The position numbers were made by a program, and so were the translations under genes. The notes beneath the pieces were generated by a model. It was given only the letters and a program-made list of their open reading frames with translations. It did no database searches and had not been told where the DNA came from. A stretch of 64,000 nt of DNA from Rotaria sp. Silwood1 (taxonomy: Eukaryota > Rotifera > Eurotatoria > Philodinida > Philodinidae): NCBI GenBank assembly GCA_905250075.1, contig CAJNOP010000100.1, positions 440,642 to 504,641 of the forward strand. Direction: 5' to 3'. Shown here piece by piece: positions 10,422 to 21,489 of the stretch. Numbering within the stretch: the first letter of the stretch is position 1; the number at the start of each line of letters is the position of its first letter.

Positions 10422-11270
10422 TCAACGAAAAAACAATAAAATCATTAAAATACATCCAACAGAATATACGAACCAATGATCAATAAAATCGCAAAATTCC
10501 GGAGAAAAATGTGTTTGTGGGAGACTGGGTGATGCTTCATTAACAATCCATTCCATCGATTCGAATGCACTCAAATTTTTATGAGATCCATGTCCTGAAA
10601 TAACAAAACCCTCTTCACAACAATAACACAAACAGTCAATTAATTAACCTTCGATTCGCGGCAGATTTCCATGCGGATCTTCTTTGAATAATATATCAAT
10701 ATCATCTGATGTTGGTGGTGGAATTGGATATCGACCAACAGCCATTTCGACAAGTGACAAACCAAGTGCCCAAATATCATTCATTATTCCTGCAGGTGTA
10801 CCTTCGAGCCGTTCAGGCTATAGATCAATCGATTAATACAAAAACAATAGAATAAAAAATACTAACCGACATGTAACAACAGTTACCGATATGTGAATCC
10901 ATGAATTGTCCACTTACATCAAAATCGCGCAGTTTGATTTCACCTAGAAAAGAGAATCAATCATGAAAAAGAAAACCATGTACGACGTATTACCTAGATG
11001 ATTAATCAGAATATTCGATGGTTTAATTTCTAAATGATATTACAAATGAAAATAAATTCAAATTAATCGAAAGAAAACAAGTGAATGAATACCTCGATAT
11101 TCCTTGTTCAAAGAGCTCAGACCATGAAGGACCTGATAAAAACGCACAAGAATGATCAATAATTAATAATTTTCGATATATAATCAACTTACAGCTACTG
11201 TAATTTTTCCGAGAATATATTCAGGGATACGCATCACTTTACACAAAATTAAATCCAACGAATTGCCATC
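10422..11270 (-). pseudogene. MEK-like (MAP2K) kinase remnant, spliced frame still open
   Basis: Six exons can be placed on the minus strand: 11193-11270, 11093-11132, 10994-11029, 10867-10943, 10649-10817 and 10422-10594. Introns are GT-AG and frames join without a stop. The peptide follows MAP kinase kinases: DGNSLDLIL, RIPEYILGKITVAVLHGL, KPSNILINHLGEIKLRDF, YMSPERLEGT, then [17 protein letters not shown]. Much is lost. There is no N-lobe (no glycine loop, no VAIK lysine), the HRD catalytic segment is missing between KEYR and EIKPSN, DFG reads DFD, and the activation loop is shortened (FMDSHIGNCCYMS) so the second MEK phosphosite is gone. After CDFIDH the family sequence stops and an unrelated hydrophobic tail follows. 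It cannot be an active kinase. Most likely it is a truncated duplicate still under weak decay; a pseudokinase product is possible. Confidence 0.72.
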
Positions 11271-11586
11271 CTAAATGAAGAACAACAAAATCTTGAGAGT
11301 GTAAATAAATAATAATGTTATCACCCTCAAACCTTAAAATCAAGGTTTCTCTTGCTCAAATTTTCCATGCATTTGTTTTAAAAAAATCTTCAAACAACAG
11401 TTTTCAAGGAGAAAATTCAACGCGGAGTTTCTCTCCTAATCGTATGGCCTAGTAAAATCTATACTCTAGAAAACATAACTAAGTTGTCGAAAAACTCAAA
11501 ATTTCGCAAGTTCCACCACCGTCATGGTCAAGTGAGTCAGCTTTTCTCCTGCCGTTTATATCACCGTCCTAATTCATGAGATACTT
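11271..11586. other. Spacer where MEK N-lobe exons would be expected
   Basis: Read on the minus strand, no frame resembles a kinase N-lobe. The MEK remnant is therefore truncated at its first visible exon, between it and the RING-vWA gene stop. Confidence 0.5.
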
Positions 11587-13765
11587 TTATTCCTTTTCAC
11601 TAACCTTTTCTTGTAAGTTAAGAGGTCGTGAATTTCGAAAGTGATCGACTTGAGAATTTTGCGATATGGTAGTATAATGTATTGTACTGGCATTAGCCGT
11701 AGAACTCCATGTGCCTCGTTCTGTTAAATGTTGCATATAAGTATTGTGATGTGTTGAACGATAGTCACGTTCCGATTGAAAACGATGTTTAAGATCTTTG
11801 ATTAATTGTTGACAAAATGGATCTTTTGCAGATACACTTTTCTTTAATTTTTCAATTTGATCTTTGAGCAAATTCATCGATTGTTCATAGTTATTTTCTT
11901 CCATTGCTTGTTTTAAGACAAGTGCTGTTTCTACTCGATTTCGTTGAAGATCAAGTGTGTGATTGACTTGAAGCAGTTCGGCCGATGGTTGAGGAACTCG
12001 AATAAGTTCAAAGGGAACAGAATTTGTGGTTAATGTAAGACCACTGCGAGGATCCAAATAGGTGATCGACACATGACCTTAAATCATTTTCAGATTTAGA
12101 CTGAAGAAGATATCTATGAGTTTAAAATAAATTGCTCACCAACTTGATGATTAATGATAAACTGATGTTCTTTTTGTTGTTGACTTGAAGATATAGATTC
12201 TTGTGAGACCATTTCTATCGATTGTTGATCATGCATTTTCGGCACATATAATTGAAAAATGAGATTTCGTCGCTCTTCACTATTGAGATCATTTAGTTTA
12301 AAACTGATCATCGATGAAGGAAGTTTTTCTGGTTCGTATTTATATTTCGAATGAATATTAGTTACTTTGTATTCACCGTTGAATTCGATGTTGATACAAA
12401 TTTGTTGAGCTATACACGAAAAAAGACTACCAAGCGTCATCGCAAATGCTGGACCTACGGCTTCTTCTTCATTCTATTCAATACTTTATCATTTAAATAT
12501 GAAAGAAATTGTGTTCAACTCACTATATAAGTAAAAGTGCCTCCGTTGCCTTGTTCCGCCAGTTGTACAAGTAAAGCCGCTGTATGATCAGGCCCATAAC
12601 CAAATGTGTGACAAAGAACACCTTCAGGTAATGTCTTCATTAAATTCGAATAATCCTGAACTTGATTGTCCTGCCCATCGGTAAGTAAAAGTAAACCACC
12701 AACTGGATTCTTTGTTTGACGATTAGTGAACAGTTCGATACCCATGCTTAATCCACATCCAATAAAGGTACCACCACTAGCCTTGACATTTTCAGTGATC
12801 GACTTTTTCAACATCTCCTTACTAAATAAAAACAATTACATGTTACTTTATATAACTTTTAAACTATATAGATTGACAGACAATTCTTTTTCTTAGAAAG
12901 TTCGACCTTGTCTTCTAAAGTTGATAGTTACCTACTCTTTAAATTAAAAAAATCATCAAATGTCGAATCGATGAACTTACTTTTGTTGATTGAGATGTTT
13001 GAGACCGTGAGAATAATTGAAAGCTGTTGTATTAAATGAAACAATAGCCAATCGATCGAGTTCGTTGAGCTGATCGACAATGTAGATTAAAGTTTGTTTC
13101 AATAAAGTGATTTTTTCGCCTGTCATTGATCCACTTTGATCAACAACACAAACGAGATCAATAGGCACACGAGAGAATGATGATGAAGTGGCTTCACTCT
13201 CCGATGGTAAAATGATCGAAGGTGCTTTCACAGTGACTAATCCATAGATATTAGCTTCTTGATCTGATGGCTGACCGGCAAATTCTAATGTTGTTGTAGC
13301 CGTAATACTTGATAATGTGTCTGTAGAACTTGATGAAGCGGTAGCTTGTTGAGCCGACGTCAGACGCGTAGAAAGTGTTCGTACAGCCTCTTCATCGACT
13401 AGATCTTCTACCGAAGGAACAACCTAAAAGAAAAGTTTACAGTTTTTGTTAGATCGTTCATCTCATCTCTTGGCTAGATCAGTTCTTTTTAATAAGAGAC
13501 TCTTTATACACAAGATTTGACTTACAATAGCAGGTCTTGGCGCTTGATGTGGTGAAGGCATCTTATTAGGACCTTTTAATAGTTTAATGAGTGATATATC
13601 GATGGTTGCTCGACACAGAGGACACTCATGGTTTTGTGCTTTAACATGCGATAACAAACAGTCAAAATGAAACTTGTGATTGCACGACAATGTTAAAAGA
13701 GTTGCACCTGATACTAAACCATTCAAACAAATTGAGCAATCATCGACTGTGCTAGTTGACGACAT
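11587..13765 (-). CDS. RING-H2 plus von Willebrand A domain protein (probable E3 ligase)
   Basis: Five exons: 13526-13765, 12981-13423, 12524-12821, 12140-12473, 11587-12077. All splice sites are GT-AG and the total is 1806 bp (601 aa) with phases that join. Residues 10-51 form a RING-H2 finger (C10, C13, C28, H30, H33, C36, C48, C51). A Ser/Thr-rich linker leads to a vWA domain starting near residue 170, with an intact MIDAS (DQSGS near residue 175) and a conserved LLLLTDGQDN strand. The C-terminal part (HTLDLQRNRVETALVLKQAM) resembles the region after vWA in RING-vWA proteins of the plant WAV3 type. Expected role: ubiquitin ligase using vWA to bind a partner with a metal ion; substrate unknown. 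A second vWA gene starts 940 bp away in the opposite direction. Confidence 0.9.
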
Positions 13766-14086
13766 TTACGAAAAAAGAGTCACTTCCTTCTTACACTACT
13801 AATACCGAAAAAGAAAAAAAGTCTTGTTCCTAAATCGACTCATTAAAATACTTTTTTGAGTGATGTTCTTTTCATTCGATGATCATATCATTTTTGTATA
13901 CTGTTGCAAAATAAAGACACCTCTCGTTTATATACATGAAAGGTAATCATACTGTACTTGCATCATTCGCTTCAGGTATCTCGTCATACTACCTTGATGA
14001 ATCATACAGTAACACCCACGTTCTCTTCTCGGTGAGTCATCATTACTTGCTTATCATCTTTTTATCGAACTATTCGTTTATGTAAT

Positions 14087-14187
14087 GGGGTGGCTGTGGG
14101 TGTGGATGTGGGTGTGGGTGATTGTTAGTCGTGTTTCTATGAATACTCACACTCATCCATAACAGCACCCACACTCACACCCACCCT
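14087..14187. repeat. TGTGGG-type hairpin 5
   Basis: GGCTGTGGGTGTGGATGTGG arm, AT-rich loop of about 45 bp, then ACTCACACTC...CACACCCACC arm. Confidence 0.85.
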
Positions 14188-14393
14188 CCGTCCATTGATT
14201 TTATGGATGACATAATAAGAATGAAGATTAACTGGATGAATAAACAGTAAGAATTTATTCCACAATAATAAGTTTTGCTCTATACGTATTTTGAAAATGC
14301 ATCACCTTTTTTACATCAAAAAGCGAAAAAATACGAAACACCGGAAAAATAGCGGAAAAGAGTGAAAAAGCGGAAGAGATGGCAACTCTTGTA

Positions 14394-14490
14394 TGGGGTG
14401 TGGGTGTGGGTGTAGTTCGATTTTTCAGCGACATCCACATCGACACCCCGCATCCACCCCACAGCCACATCCATCAATCCACACTCACAC
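14394..14490. repeat. TGTGGG-type hairpin 6
   Basis: GGGGTGTGGGTGTGGGTGTA arm, loop gttcgatttttcagcga, then a longer C-rich arm with CATCCACCCC and CCACATCC units. Confidence 0.85.
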
Positions 14491-14705
14491 TCTGATGATG
14501 CAACTCAATATTGCGAAACGTACGTCACTTATTTAAATAAATAGATAAGATTTGAAATGAATTTTATCTCTGCTGCTAAAACTATATCATTCATCTTAAA
14601 ATTGTTACCCATAAATCAAAATAAGAGCAACATATAAAAAGTGACTACCATACATTATTCTCTTTTTTTTTATCGACGATAAAAACAAGTAATACTTATT
14701 TAGCA

Positions 14706-15909
14706 ATGGGAGCAGTTCTTGACGTCGAAAAAGTTGACCGACCTGAATTAGCTAAACATGATTCAGCTATTCTAGGTAAGTTTGTGTTTTTTAATAATTA
14801 ATTTAATTTTTTTACGATTATTTATAGATCTCGTATTTATCATGGATTGTACGGCTTCGATGGGATCATATATTGATAGTGCAAGGAGTAATATTCGTTC
14901 CATTGTGGAAGAAATAGTTGTCAGTGAAAAAAGTGATATTCGTTTAGCACTTATCGAATATCGGGATCATCCACCACAAGTAACTGTAAACTAAAAAGAA
15001 AAAAAACGTTTTAAGATATAATTCATTTTTATTTTATTAGGATACTACCTTTGTTACACGTGTACATGATTTTACAGCCAAAAGCAATAAAATGAAACGT
15101 TGGTTAGAACATTGTCAAGCACAAGGTGGTGGTGACGCGCCTGAAGCAGTTGCCGATGGACTTCATGATGCTCTTAAGTTATCATGGCGTGCTGAATCTA
15201 CTAAAATTTGTGTTCTTATTTCGGATGCACGACCGCATGGACTTGATCCAAATGGTGATGATTTTCCAAATGGTTGTCCAGCTGGTCTTGATCCAATCAA
15301 AGTTGTTCGAGAAATGGCTGCAAAACGCATTACACTCTATGTTGTTGGTGTTGAACCGCCTATTGGTAAGTTATCTTGATTTTTATAATAAATTTCAAAA
15401 TATGTTATTACTTTTCTTTAGTTCGTTATCGTGATTTTTTCATGTCATTGGCTTATATTACTGGTGGTCAATATGTCCCAATGGTTGCTTCAAAACTTTT
15501 AGCAAAAGTTATTATTGGTGCAGTACGTGAAGAAATATCATTAGAACGTTTAATGCAAGAAGCTCAAGCAGATATTGATCGTGAAATGCAAAAAGCTGAA
15601 GCTGAAGGAGTTAGTGAAAAAGAAAAAGCCAAACGAATCAATAATATTTTCGCTTCGAAAAATATGCGTGCAAAACAAATGCATAATTCTTTTGGTGTTG
15701 CATCATCTTTAGCGACAGATTGCTATTCAAAATGTGTCGATATGAGCGAAATAAAAAGTGTATTTTCATCAAAACCGTCAACTCCTCCAGCTGCTTTTAC
15801 TAGTACCATGCCAACAGCAGAGACCACTTATGATCTAATGGAAGATCAACATGTCAATGAAGAACAGTCATCACGAGTCTATCAAAGATGGCAAAATCGT
15901 AGAAAATAA
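14706..15909 (+). CDS. von Willebrand A domain protein (vwkA-like vWA region, no kinase)
   Basis: Four exons: 14706-14775, 14828-14979, 15041-15365, 15422-15909, all GT-AG, joining to 344 aa. The start is the first ATG of exon 1 (MGAVLDVEKVDRPELAKHDS). A vWA domain covers about residues 24-210: strand DLVFIMD, then a MIDAS variant D30-C-T32-A-S34, and the GGGDAPEAVADGL segment with a further metal-site Asp, followed by KICVLISDARPHGL. This arrangement resembles the vWA part of Dictyostelium alpha-kinase vwkA and its relatives, but the gene ends with a charged helical region (EAQADIDREMQKAEAEG) and a low-complexity tail, with no kinase domain. No signal peptide or membrane segment, so intracellular. 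A poly(A) signal lies at 15943-15948, 34 bp after the stop. Confidence 0.9.
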
Positions 15910-16665
15910 ATGTTTTCTTTTAATTCTATGTCGGATAAATGAAATAAACTTGATTATTAATAAACAAAAGTATCGATTAAGAGATTTCTAATTAATCAGG
16001 TTGTGAAAGATCAAATGAGAAGTCTAGAAATTAAATAGAATTCGAACGTGAAGTACTCTATTTTTAAACGATATATATCAGTTCTTTGAGGTTGTTATGA
16101 CTTATTTACATAGTATTTCAATGAATCACAAAATCTATTTAAACAATTGCATGGAATGAAATATTAAACCAGAATAACGATCATGAAGAGATATCAAGCT
16201 ATCTTAATAAACGATTTTTTTCATACGAAAATATTAGTCAAAGACTGATCCATGATGAGAAACTGTGAGCAATATTTCTATTAACGTTTCTATTAATTTA
16301 CAGATTTTTGCGATGCAGCATATGTAAGTTGTGTTGACTATAGATAACATTTTTGATAACCATAACAAAAAATATTCTTTTAAAAGTAGCGAAAGACAAG
16401 CAGATGCAGGGGAGACAAACTGATTTCTATCCAATAAATCACTGAAAATCGCCAGAAATCACTTTAACGTCTGAAGGATACGAATAATAACTGGAATTTG
16501 TGAAGCGTGTGGATATGGCCATGGATGTAGTGGAGGCGTCGCAGGGGGACTGAAGAAGCTGAGCTATCCTCGGAAAACTTTTAAAGTTGTTGCTAAATGT
16601 GGGCCAACGGGAGAGCTGATGCGCACTCAGCCCCTCTGACCAAAACCCTGGCGTCGGTATGCGGA

Positions 16666-16757
16666 TACGGGGTGTAAGTGTCGGTATGGGTATGAATCTT
16701 CTTCTCAACCACAGTCATTGCCACATCCAGAAGCCATACCTACATCCACCCTCACTC
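16666..16757. repeat. TGTGGG-type hairpin 7
   Basis: Degenerate arm ACGGGGTGTAAGTGTCGGTA, core GAATCTTCTTCTCAACC (reverse complement of the AAGAAGAAC core), then a C-rich arm ending ACATCCACCCTCACTC. Confidence 0.75.
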
Positions 16758-17071
16758 ATGATGTCCTAAATCCATGAGTCGTTGATTGAACAAAGATCGT
16801 TTTATCGAAAGATTTATCGCTTTTTTGACATATTGTGTTTCTGAAATGATTCGACATTCGACTTTATTTATTCAAATCTTTCTTTAGAATATTCAAGAGA
16901 TCAATCACCTATTATCAACTTGAGCATCACGGAAACGATGAAAAATAAACGAGTCATTCTGAAGATAACTTCTTCTTGAGGATGAGTAAATGTTGCTGAG
17001 TGTTTTTTCTTCATCAACACGCTCAAATTGAATGAAAAAAACATCGGACCTTTTTTAAATTGCTTTCCACA

Positions 17072-17152
17072 GAGTTGTAGCCGATAAAGAAAAACGACCG
17101 GTCAAGACCGATCCAGTAGAGGATTCCTTATCAGACGGTAGCCACAACTTGT
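17072..17152. other. Imperfect stem-loop, possibly an RNA structure
   Basis: GTTGTAGCCGATAAAG at the left pairs with CCTTATCAGACGGTAGCCACAAC-like sequence at the right. A second inner pairing involves gaccggtc. The stem is more GC-rich than its surroundings. No tRNA, snoRNA or spliced-leader signature was recognised; could be chance or a decayed repeat. Confidence 0.25.
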
Positions 17153-17309
17153 TTTTACCGACCTATCTCGACTTTTTTTTGAGCTCTTGCATCTTTTTTC
17201 TAGAAAAAATATGGTTATAAAAGTGCTTTTTTCACAAATCAAACACTTTTTACTGATATCGACAAGTGGGAACAAACTGATTTCAATAGCTCAAATCAAG
17301 TTGAAATCA

Positions 17310-17535
17310 TTTGAAAGGGTGGATGTGTGGGTGTAGGGTGTGGGTGTCGGTGGGTGTGGGTGTGGGTGTGGGGTGGGTGTGCGTGTGGGTGTGGGCTGTG
17401 GATGGGTGTTGGGTGTGGGTTAAGAAAAGAACAATCCCCACACCCCACACCCCACACCCACTCACACCCACACCCCCACCCCCCCCCCCCCCCACACCCA
17501 TCCCCCCCTCACACCCATACGCACACCCACACCCT
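17310..17535. repeat. TGTGGG-type hairpin 8, longest member, at TPR gene edge
   Basis: About 110 bp of GTGTGGG/GTGGGT repeats, core AAGAAAAGAACAATC at about 17422-17436, then about 95 bp of CCCACACC repeats including a C run. It abuts the first recognisable codon of the TPR fragment at 17536. Long frames here (up to 176 codons) read repeats as Pro/Thr/His or Gly/Val/Trp and are not genuine coding. Confidence 0.9.
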
Positions 17536-17841
17536 GACTTAGGTGCATCATATAATAACATTAGTATTGTGTATAGGCATCTAGGTAATTCTGATGAGGC
17601 TTTGAAACAATATGATCTTGCACTCAAAATCTACAAAGTGTCTCTTCCTTCTAACCATACAGATGTGGGAATGACGCTTGAAAATATATGTATCGTTTAT
17701 GAAGAAAAAGGCGATTGGAAAAAAGCATTATCCTATTATGAAGAAGCAGGCACTATCTATGGTGAGGCATTTTCTTCTACGCATCTCAACGTTGTTCAAA
17801 TCAAGCAAAGTATCCAACATGTATCATCTAAACTGAAGTAG
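17536..17841 (+). pseudogene. C-terminal fragment of a kinesin-light-chain-like TPR protein
   Basis: Open for about 101 codons to TAG. Two TPR helices pairs are clear: ASYNNISIVYRHLGNSDEAL with KQYDLALKIYKV, and GMTLENICIVYEEKGDWKKA with LSYYEEAGTIYGE, followed by a third half-repeat to the stop. The 42-residue repeat spacing and the N-x-x-x-x-Y pattern match kinesin-light-chain-type TPR proteins, which are highly multiplied in bdelloids, often behind ADP-ribosyltransferase domains. The 5' part is missing: upstream codons are replaced directly by the telomere-like hairpin. A poly(A) signal lies at 17873-17878. Fragment of a host gene, unlikely to be expressed as a proper protein. Confidence 0.75.
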
Positions 17842-18699
17842 AATTATATTAATCTATCTGTAACGAAAACAAAATAAATGAAAAGATATAAAATAAGTGT
17901 AATTTGTTGTCATGAAACTATTCTGATAGATAGTGTGTGACAAATGAATGATAAGTAGTGAGACAAAGTTTGAAGATTTTTCTTCCAAGGATCGACAAAA
18001 AAAAACGTCATAATATAAGAAAAATCTTCAATGAAAGGTGCCAGGTTTGACGGAGAAACATTAACAAAATTGAAGCAAGGCTGTAGATGTTAGTTGGGAG
18101 TTACTCATAGCTAGACTCACATCCACCCACACTCTCGTCTTTCACATATTAATCCTACAGGAATTGCGCTAACAGCATTTTTGGTGGACGCTCATCTGGT
18201 TTTTTTCAAGAATATTTCATCTACGTAAGCTTCTGAGATTTTCGAATTAATCTAAATGATGACTCGCAAGTCATGATTTGATTTGATCTCATCGAGTGAC
18301 AACCCAATATGTCAATATCATAAGAAGTTGACTTGGTACATCATCACTTGAGGGTGGCCAATCAAATCAGCACTTCTGGACGGTTGTTTATGCTCCGATT
18401 AATCTTCATTCTTTTATCCATTTATATAATGTTCGTCTGACTGACGTCAAGTATGACATTTGAATATATAATAACATAATATGTTTCGTATTTCTAGAGA
18501 AAAAAAAGGCAAAATTCTGTGTAAATATCCGGAAACAATATTCAAAACAGCAAGAAGCTTTGTTTTTTAAAAATATTTTTTATATGAGACATTCTTTTGA
18601 TAATCAACTGTTGTATTACTATATGAACTATGTAGTATAATAAAGACAAATACTTGTTTAACATATATTGTGATAGTTCTATTAATTCTTAATTCTCTT
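17842..18699. other. Intergenic; small hairpins
   Basis: A 15-bp stem TTGAAGATTTTTCTT / AAGAAAAATCTTCAA sits at about 17971-18034. A weak hairpin relative with gttgggagtt...actcacatccacccacac lies at about 18088-18146. No gene recognised. Confidence 0.45.
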
Positions 18700-20412
18700 G
18701 TTTATTTAAAAGTAATTGCTAAAATATATATTACAATAAAATACATTCTTAACAACGAAATTTTTACCATCACAAATATAAATCATGATTAAGAAATTTA
18801 ATAGCATAGTCATTGAGTACAAGTTTTCTGATTTAATTAACATATTTAATTCTCGTAAATATCTTCTTGGTATTTGTGAAATACATAGGAAAAACAAATG
18901 ATATGCTTTAGTATTAGTTTTTGAAAAAAAAATCGTATAATTTGTTTAATTTCTTTTTTATTCATTTCAATTTTAAGATATTCTAATTGAGGAAATAAGA
19001 TCATAATTATTTGAAAATGTTCTAATGTACACCATTCATGAGAAATTTCCAATTTTTTAATTTTATTTCTAATTGATACATATTGAAAAATATCATTTTT
19101 TTAATTAATTTTAAATTAGTTTTATTGAAAAGTGCTGCATAATATTTTATTGTATGTAAATTAGATGTAAAACGTAATAGTTCAATTAATTGTTCTAAAG
19201 GAATTATTCGATTAAGAATTATAGCTATTGAATCACCAGAGATTTTAAAATAGTTTTCAATTGTCAATTTAGTAGTATTTGGAAAATAATGAACATAATT
19301 ATTTATTGTTTGTTTACCACCAATACGAACATGTTTAACTGTATCTAAATTGTTTTCTTGAGTATTTGAACAAATTTGTTGATTTATTTGCCAATAATAT
19401 TTATAATCGTTTCTTCTAAACAATAAAAAAAAAATAATTTAGAAATAATTTCATTTAGTATTTATTACTGATATGAATCTTTTGAATAAAATATTCCACC
19501 ATCTATTCTATCTTGAGAATTATGTTGATGTATAAAAGAAAAAAACATTGTTTTTCAATCCAAAATGAAGAATTAAATTGATTAATCAAATCATGATATG
19601 TTAATTGACTATTTCGTACAATATCATCATGATGAATATCAAAAATACGTCATTTTGGCATAGAAGACAAAATTTATTTTTCCCATCGTTTTGCATCTAA
19701 AAATGCTGTATCATAGCTTGTTGTAATACGTAAAACTTCAATAGAAGAAAAGAAATTTTTGATTATTTGTTCAAATTGATTAAACTTAGTAAAAGAAAGT
19801 CGAAATAAAACATATTTAAAAGATGTCAATGTAATAGAAGATAATTCTATCTCTTTTTTTTATGACAATCAACAAGACTATCAATGGATAAATAACAAAG
19901 TTGAGGAAGATATGATAATAAATTATGAAAGGATTCAAATGAAAAAATTTTTTAATTACAACATGTTCAATTGAACTAGATTCATCAATTGATTTACATG
20001 ATAATTCTAGATCATTTCTTGTTTGAACATTAAGTTTGCAATATGTTAATTTTGGTAAACAAAATATTTGTGGATAAAAAGAAGAGTAGAATTTTCAATA
20101 TAATTAATATGATTAATAGTTAATGAATATAATTTTGATTAGTGATTTAAATGATTCAGAATATTCTTAAAATATTTTGTATGAATATTATCAAGAACTA
20201 ATTTTTCAAGGTGAAGAAATTTTAAAATGATACGTGATGGTGATAAAACAATATCAATAGCAAATGAATTTAATCGTTGAAATATTAATTTGAATTAATA
20301 AGTAAATTTTTAAATCATTTATTAAGATTGAAAAAACTTTCATAAACATGATAAATATCAAGATAGTCGAATATTTCATAGATAATCTCATTGGCTAAAT
20401 CTTTAAAAATAA
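18700..20412 (-). pseudogene. F-box/LRR-like family pseudogene, copy 1
   Basis: Read on the minus strand, the start near 20412 gives an F-box: KDLANEIIYEIFDYLDIYHV followed by ESFFNLNKRFKNLL. Further pieces include ILKFLHLEKLVLDNIHTKYF near 20200, a FWIEKQCFF segment near 19560, RRNDYKYYW after an intron at about 19395-19420, and the open stretch 19022-19423 containing YVHYFPNTTKLTIENYF and LNRIIPLEQLIELLRF. This order (F-box, then leucine-rich strands, a FWIE motif, then a short exon) is that of a large bdelloid family of F-box proteins. Several stops and frameshifts interrupt the frame, so this copy is dead. An intact relative would act as a substrate receptor of SCF ubiquitin ligases. Confidence 0.72.
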
Positions 20413-21489
20413 ATCTAAATAAAATACAAAAAATAAGAATTAGATAATAAAATATTTTTTTTTTTAGATAACAGACTTGATTGAATTGATTATTAATTAT
20501 TGCTAAAGAAAAAAAAGAAAATAAGATTTATTAAATTTAAACATAAAATCTAACTTGAATTTTGTAATTTTCGTTTTTTATTTTGATAATAATCGTGAAT
20601 GGTGTCGTTATTTTATTCGGTTCATGTTTACAATAATAAATGATGGCAATACTGATCCAAAAATAATTGTTTTCAAACTATATAATCACAGCCAAGAAAA
20701 GATATTCACGTGAAATAACATTCCATCCGTTTCTTATTTATATACATTGAATATAATATCGATATATGAAAGACAATTGATTGAATAAGATTTTTTGACA
20801 TAATTCAAGACAACTATCCATATGAAGGACAATTTTGTTTTTATATATTTTTGTCTTTACTCAATGTTATGTATGTATAGTAGCGTATTATATATAGATA
20901 AAGACATAGAAGAAAGTTTAAAATATAAAAAATGCACTTAGAAAAGTGTTGTATGAAATGATTTTAGCAATGAGTCTAAAATATGTTCTATAGTGGTAAG
21001 TTTTCATCAAGTTGACTGATATGATGAACGTCACAAATCAGTAATGAATTTTGCAATTGTGGACAATATGTTCTGAACATGGATTTATTATTATATTATT
21101 AAACATGAAACTGTTTTAGTATGATTTTAAATTGTTGACAATAAAATAAATGACAACATGTCATGTCGACTTGGCTAGATTTTCTTCAAAACACTTAACG
21201 TTGTTGTAGAACTTATTGAGAAATTTTTGAGCTTTATATCAGAGATAAGGAAGAAATTCCATGAAAAATCTATACATATATAGAGAAGTCTATGTTCTAT
21301 TTATGTATAACTATGTATTAACAGCAGAAACCAGAACTCAAGTCAATAACGATTGATGAAAATATGAGTTGACAAATTATAGAAGAATTGCCTAAAAAAA
21401 AAAACTCTGATTGTCATTACCTCTTAAAACTTATGATATTTTTGATAAAAATACAAAATAAATGAGAAAATAACATCATATACCTTTTG
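20413..21489. other. Intergenic between two F-box pseudogenes
   Basis: AT-rich, no gene or repeat recognised. Confidence 0.4.

Larger units (their letters stand above)
13766..14705. promoter_or_regulatory. Divergent intergenic region between two vWA genes
   Basis: The RING-vWA gene (-) and the vWA gene (+) start at either end, so this 940 bp should hold both promoters. It contains two TGTGGG-type hairpins (14087-14187, 14394-14490). No clear TATA box can be assigned. A 71-codon frame at 14255-14470 (-) is produced largely by the second hairpin. Confidence 0.5.
15949..17309. other. Intergenic with hairpins
   Basis: Holds TGTGGG-type hairpin 7 and an imperfect RNA-like stem at 17070-17150. 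Frames of 66 and 89 codons (16234-16434, 16439-16708, both -) carry no family motif, and the second is partly made by the hairpin. Confidence 0.45.

Noticed and set aside
10194-10439. 81-aa plus-strand frame next to the MEK remnant
   Set aside because: No motif; it overlaps the 3' side of the kinase remnant and has no splice or poly(A) support.
16439-16708. 89-aa minus-strand frame
   Set aside because: Its start lies in hairpin 7 (Pro/Thr/Arg repeat translation) and the rest has no recognisable feature.
17311-17841. A 176-aa continuous frame joining the repeat tract to the TPR region
   Set aside because: The first 75 codons are pure hairpin repeat (Val/Gly/Trp then Pro/Thr/His). Only codons from 17536 on look like protein-coding sequence.
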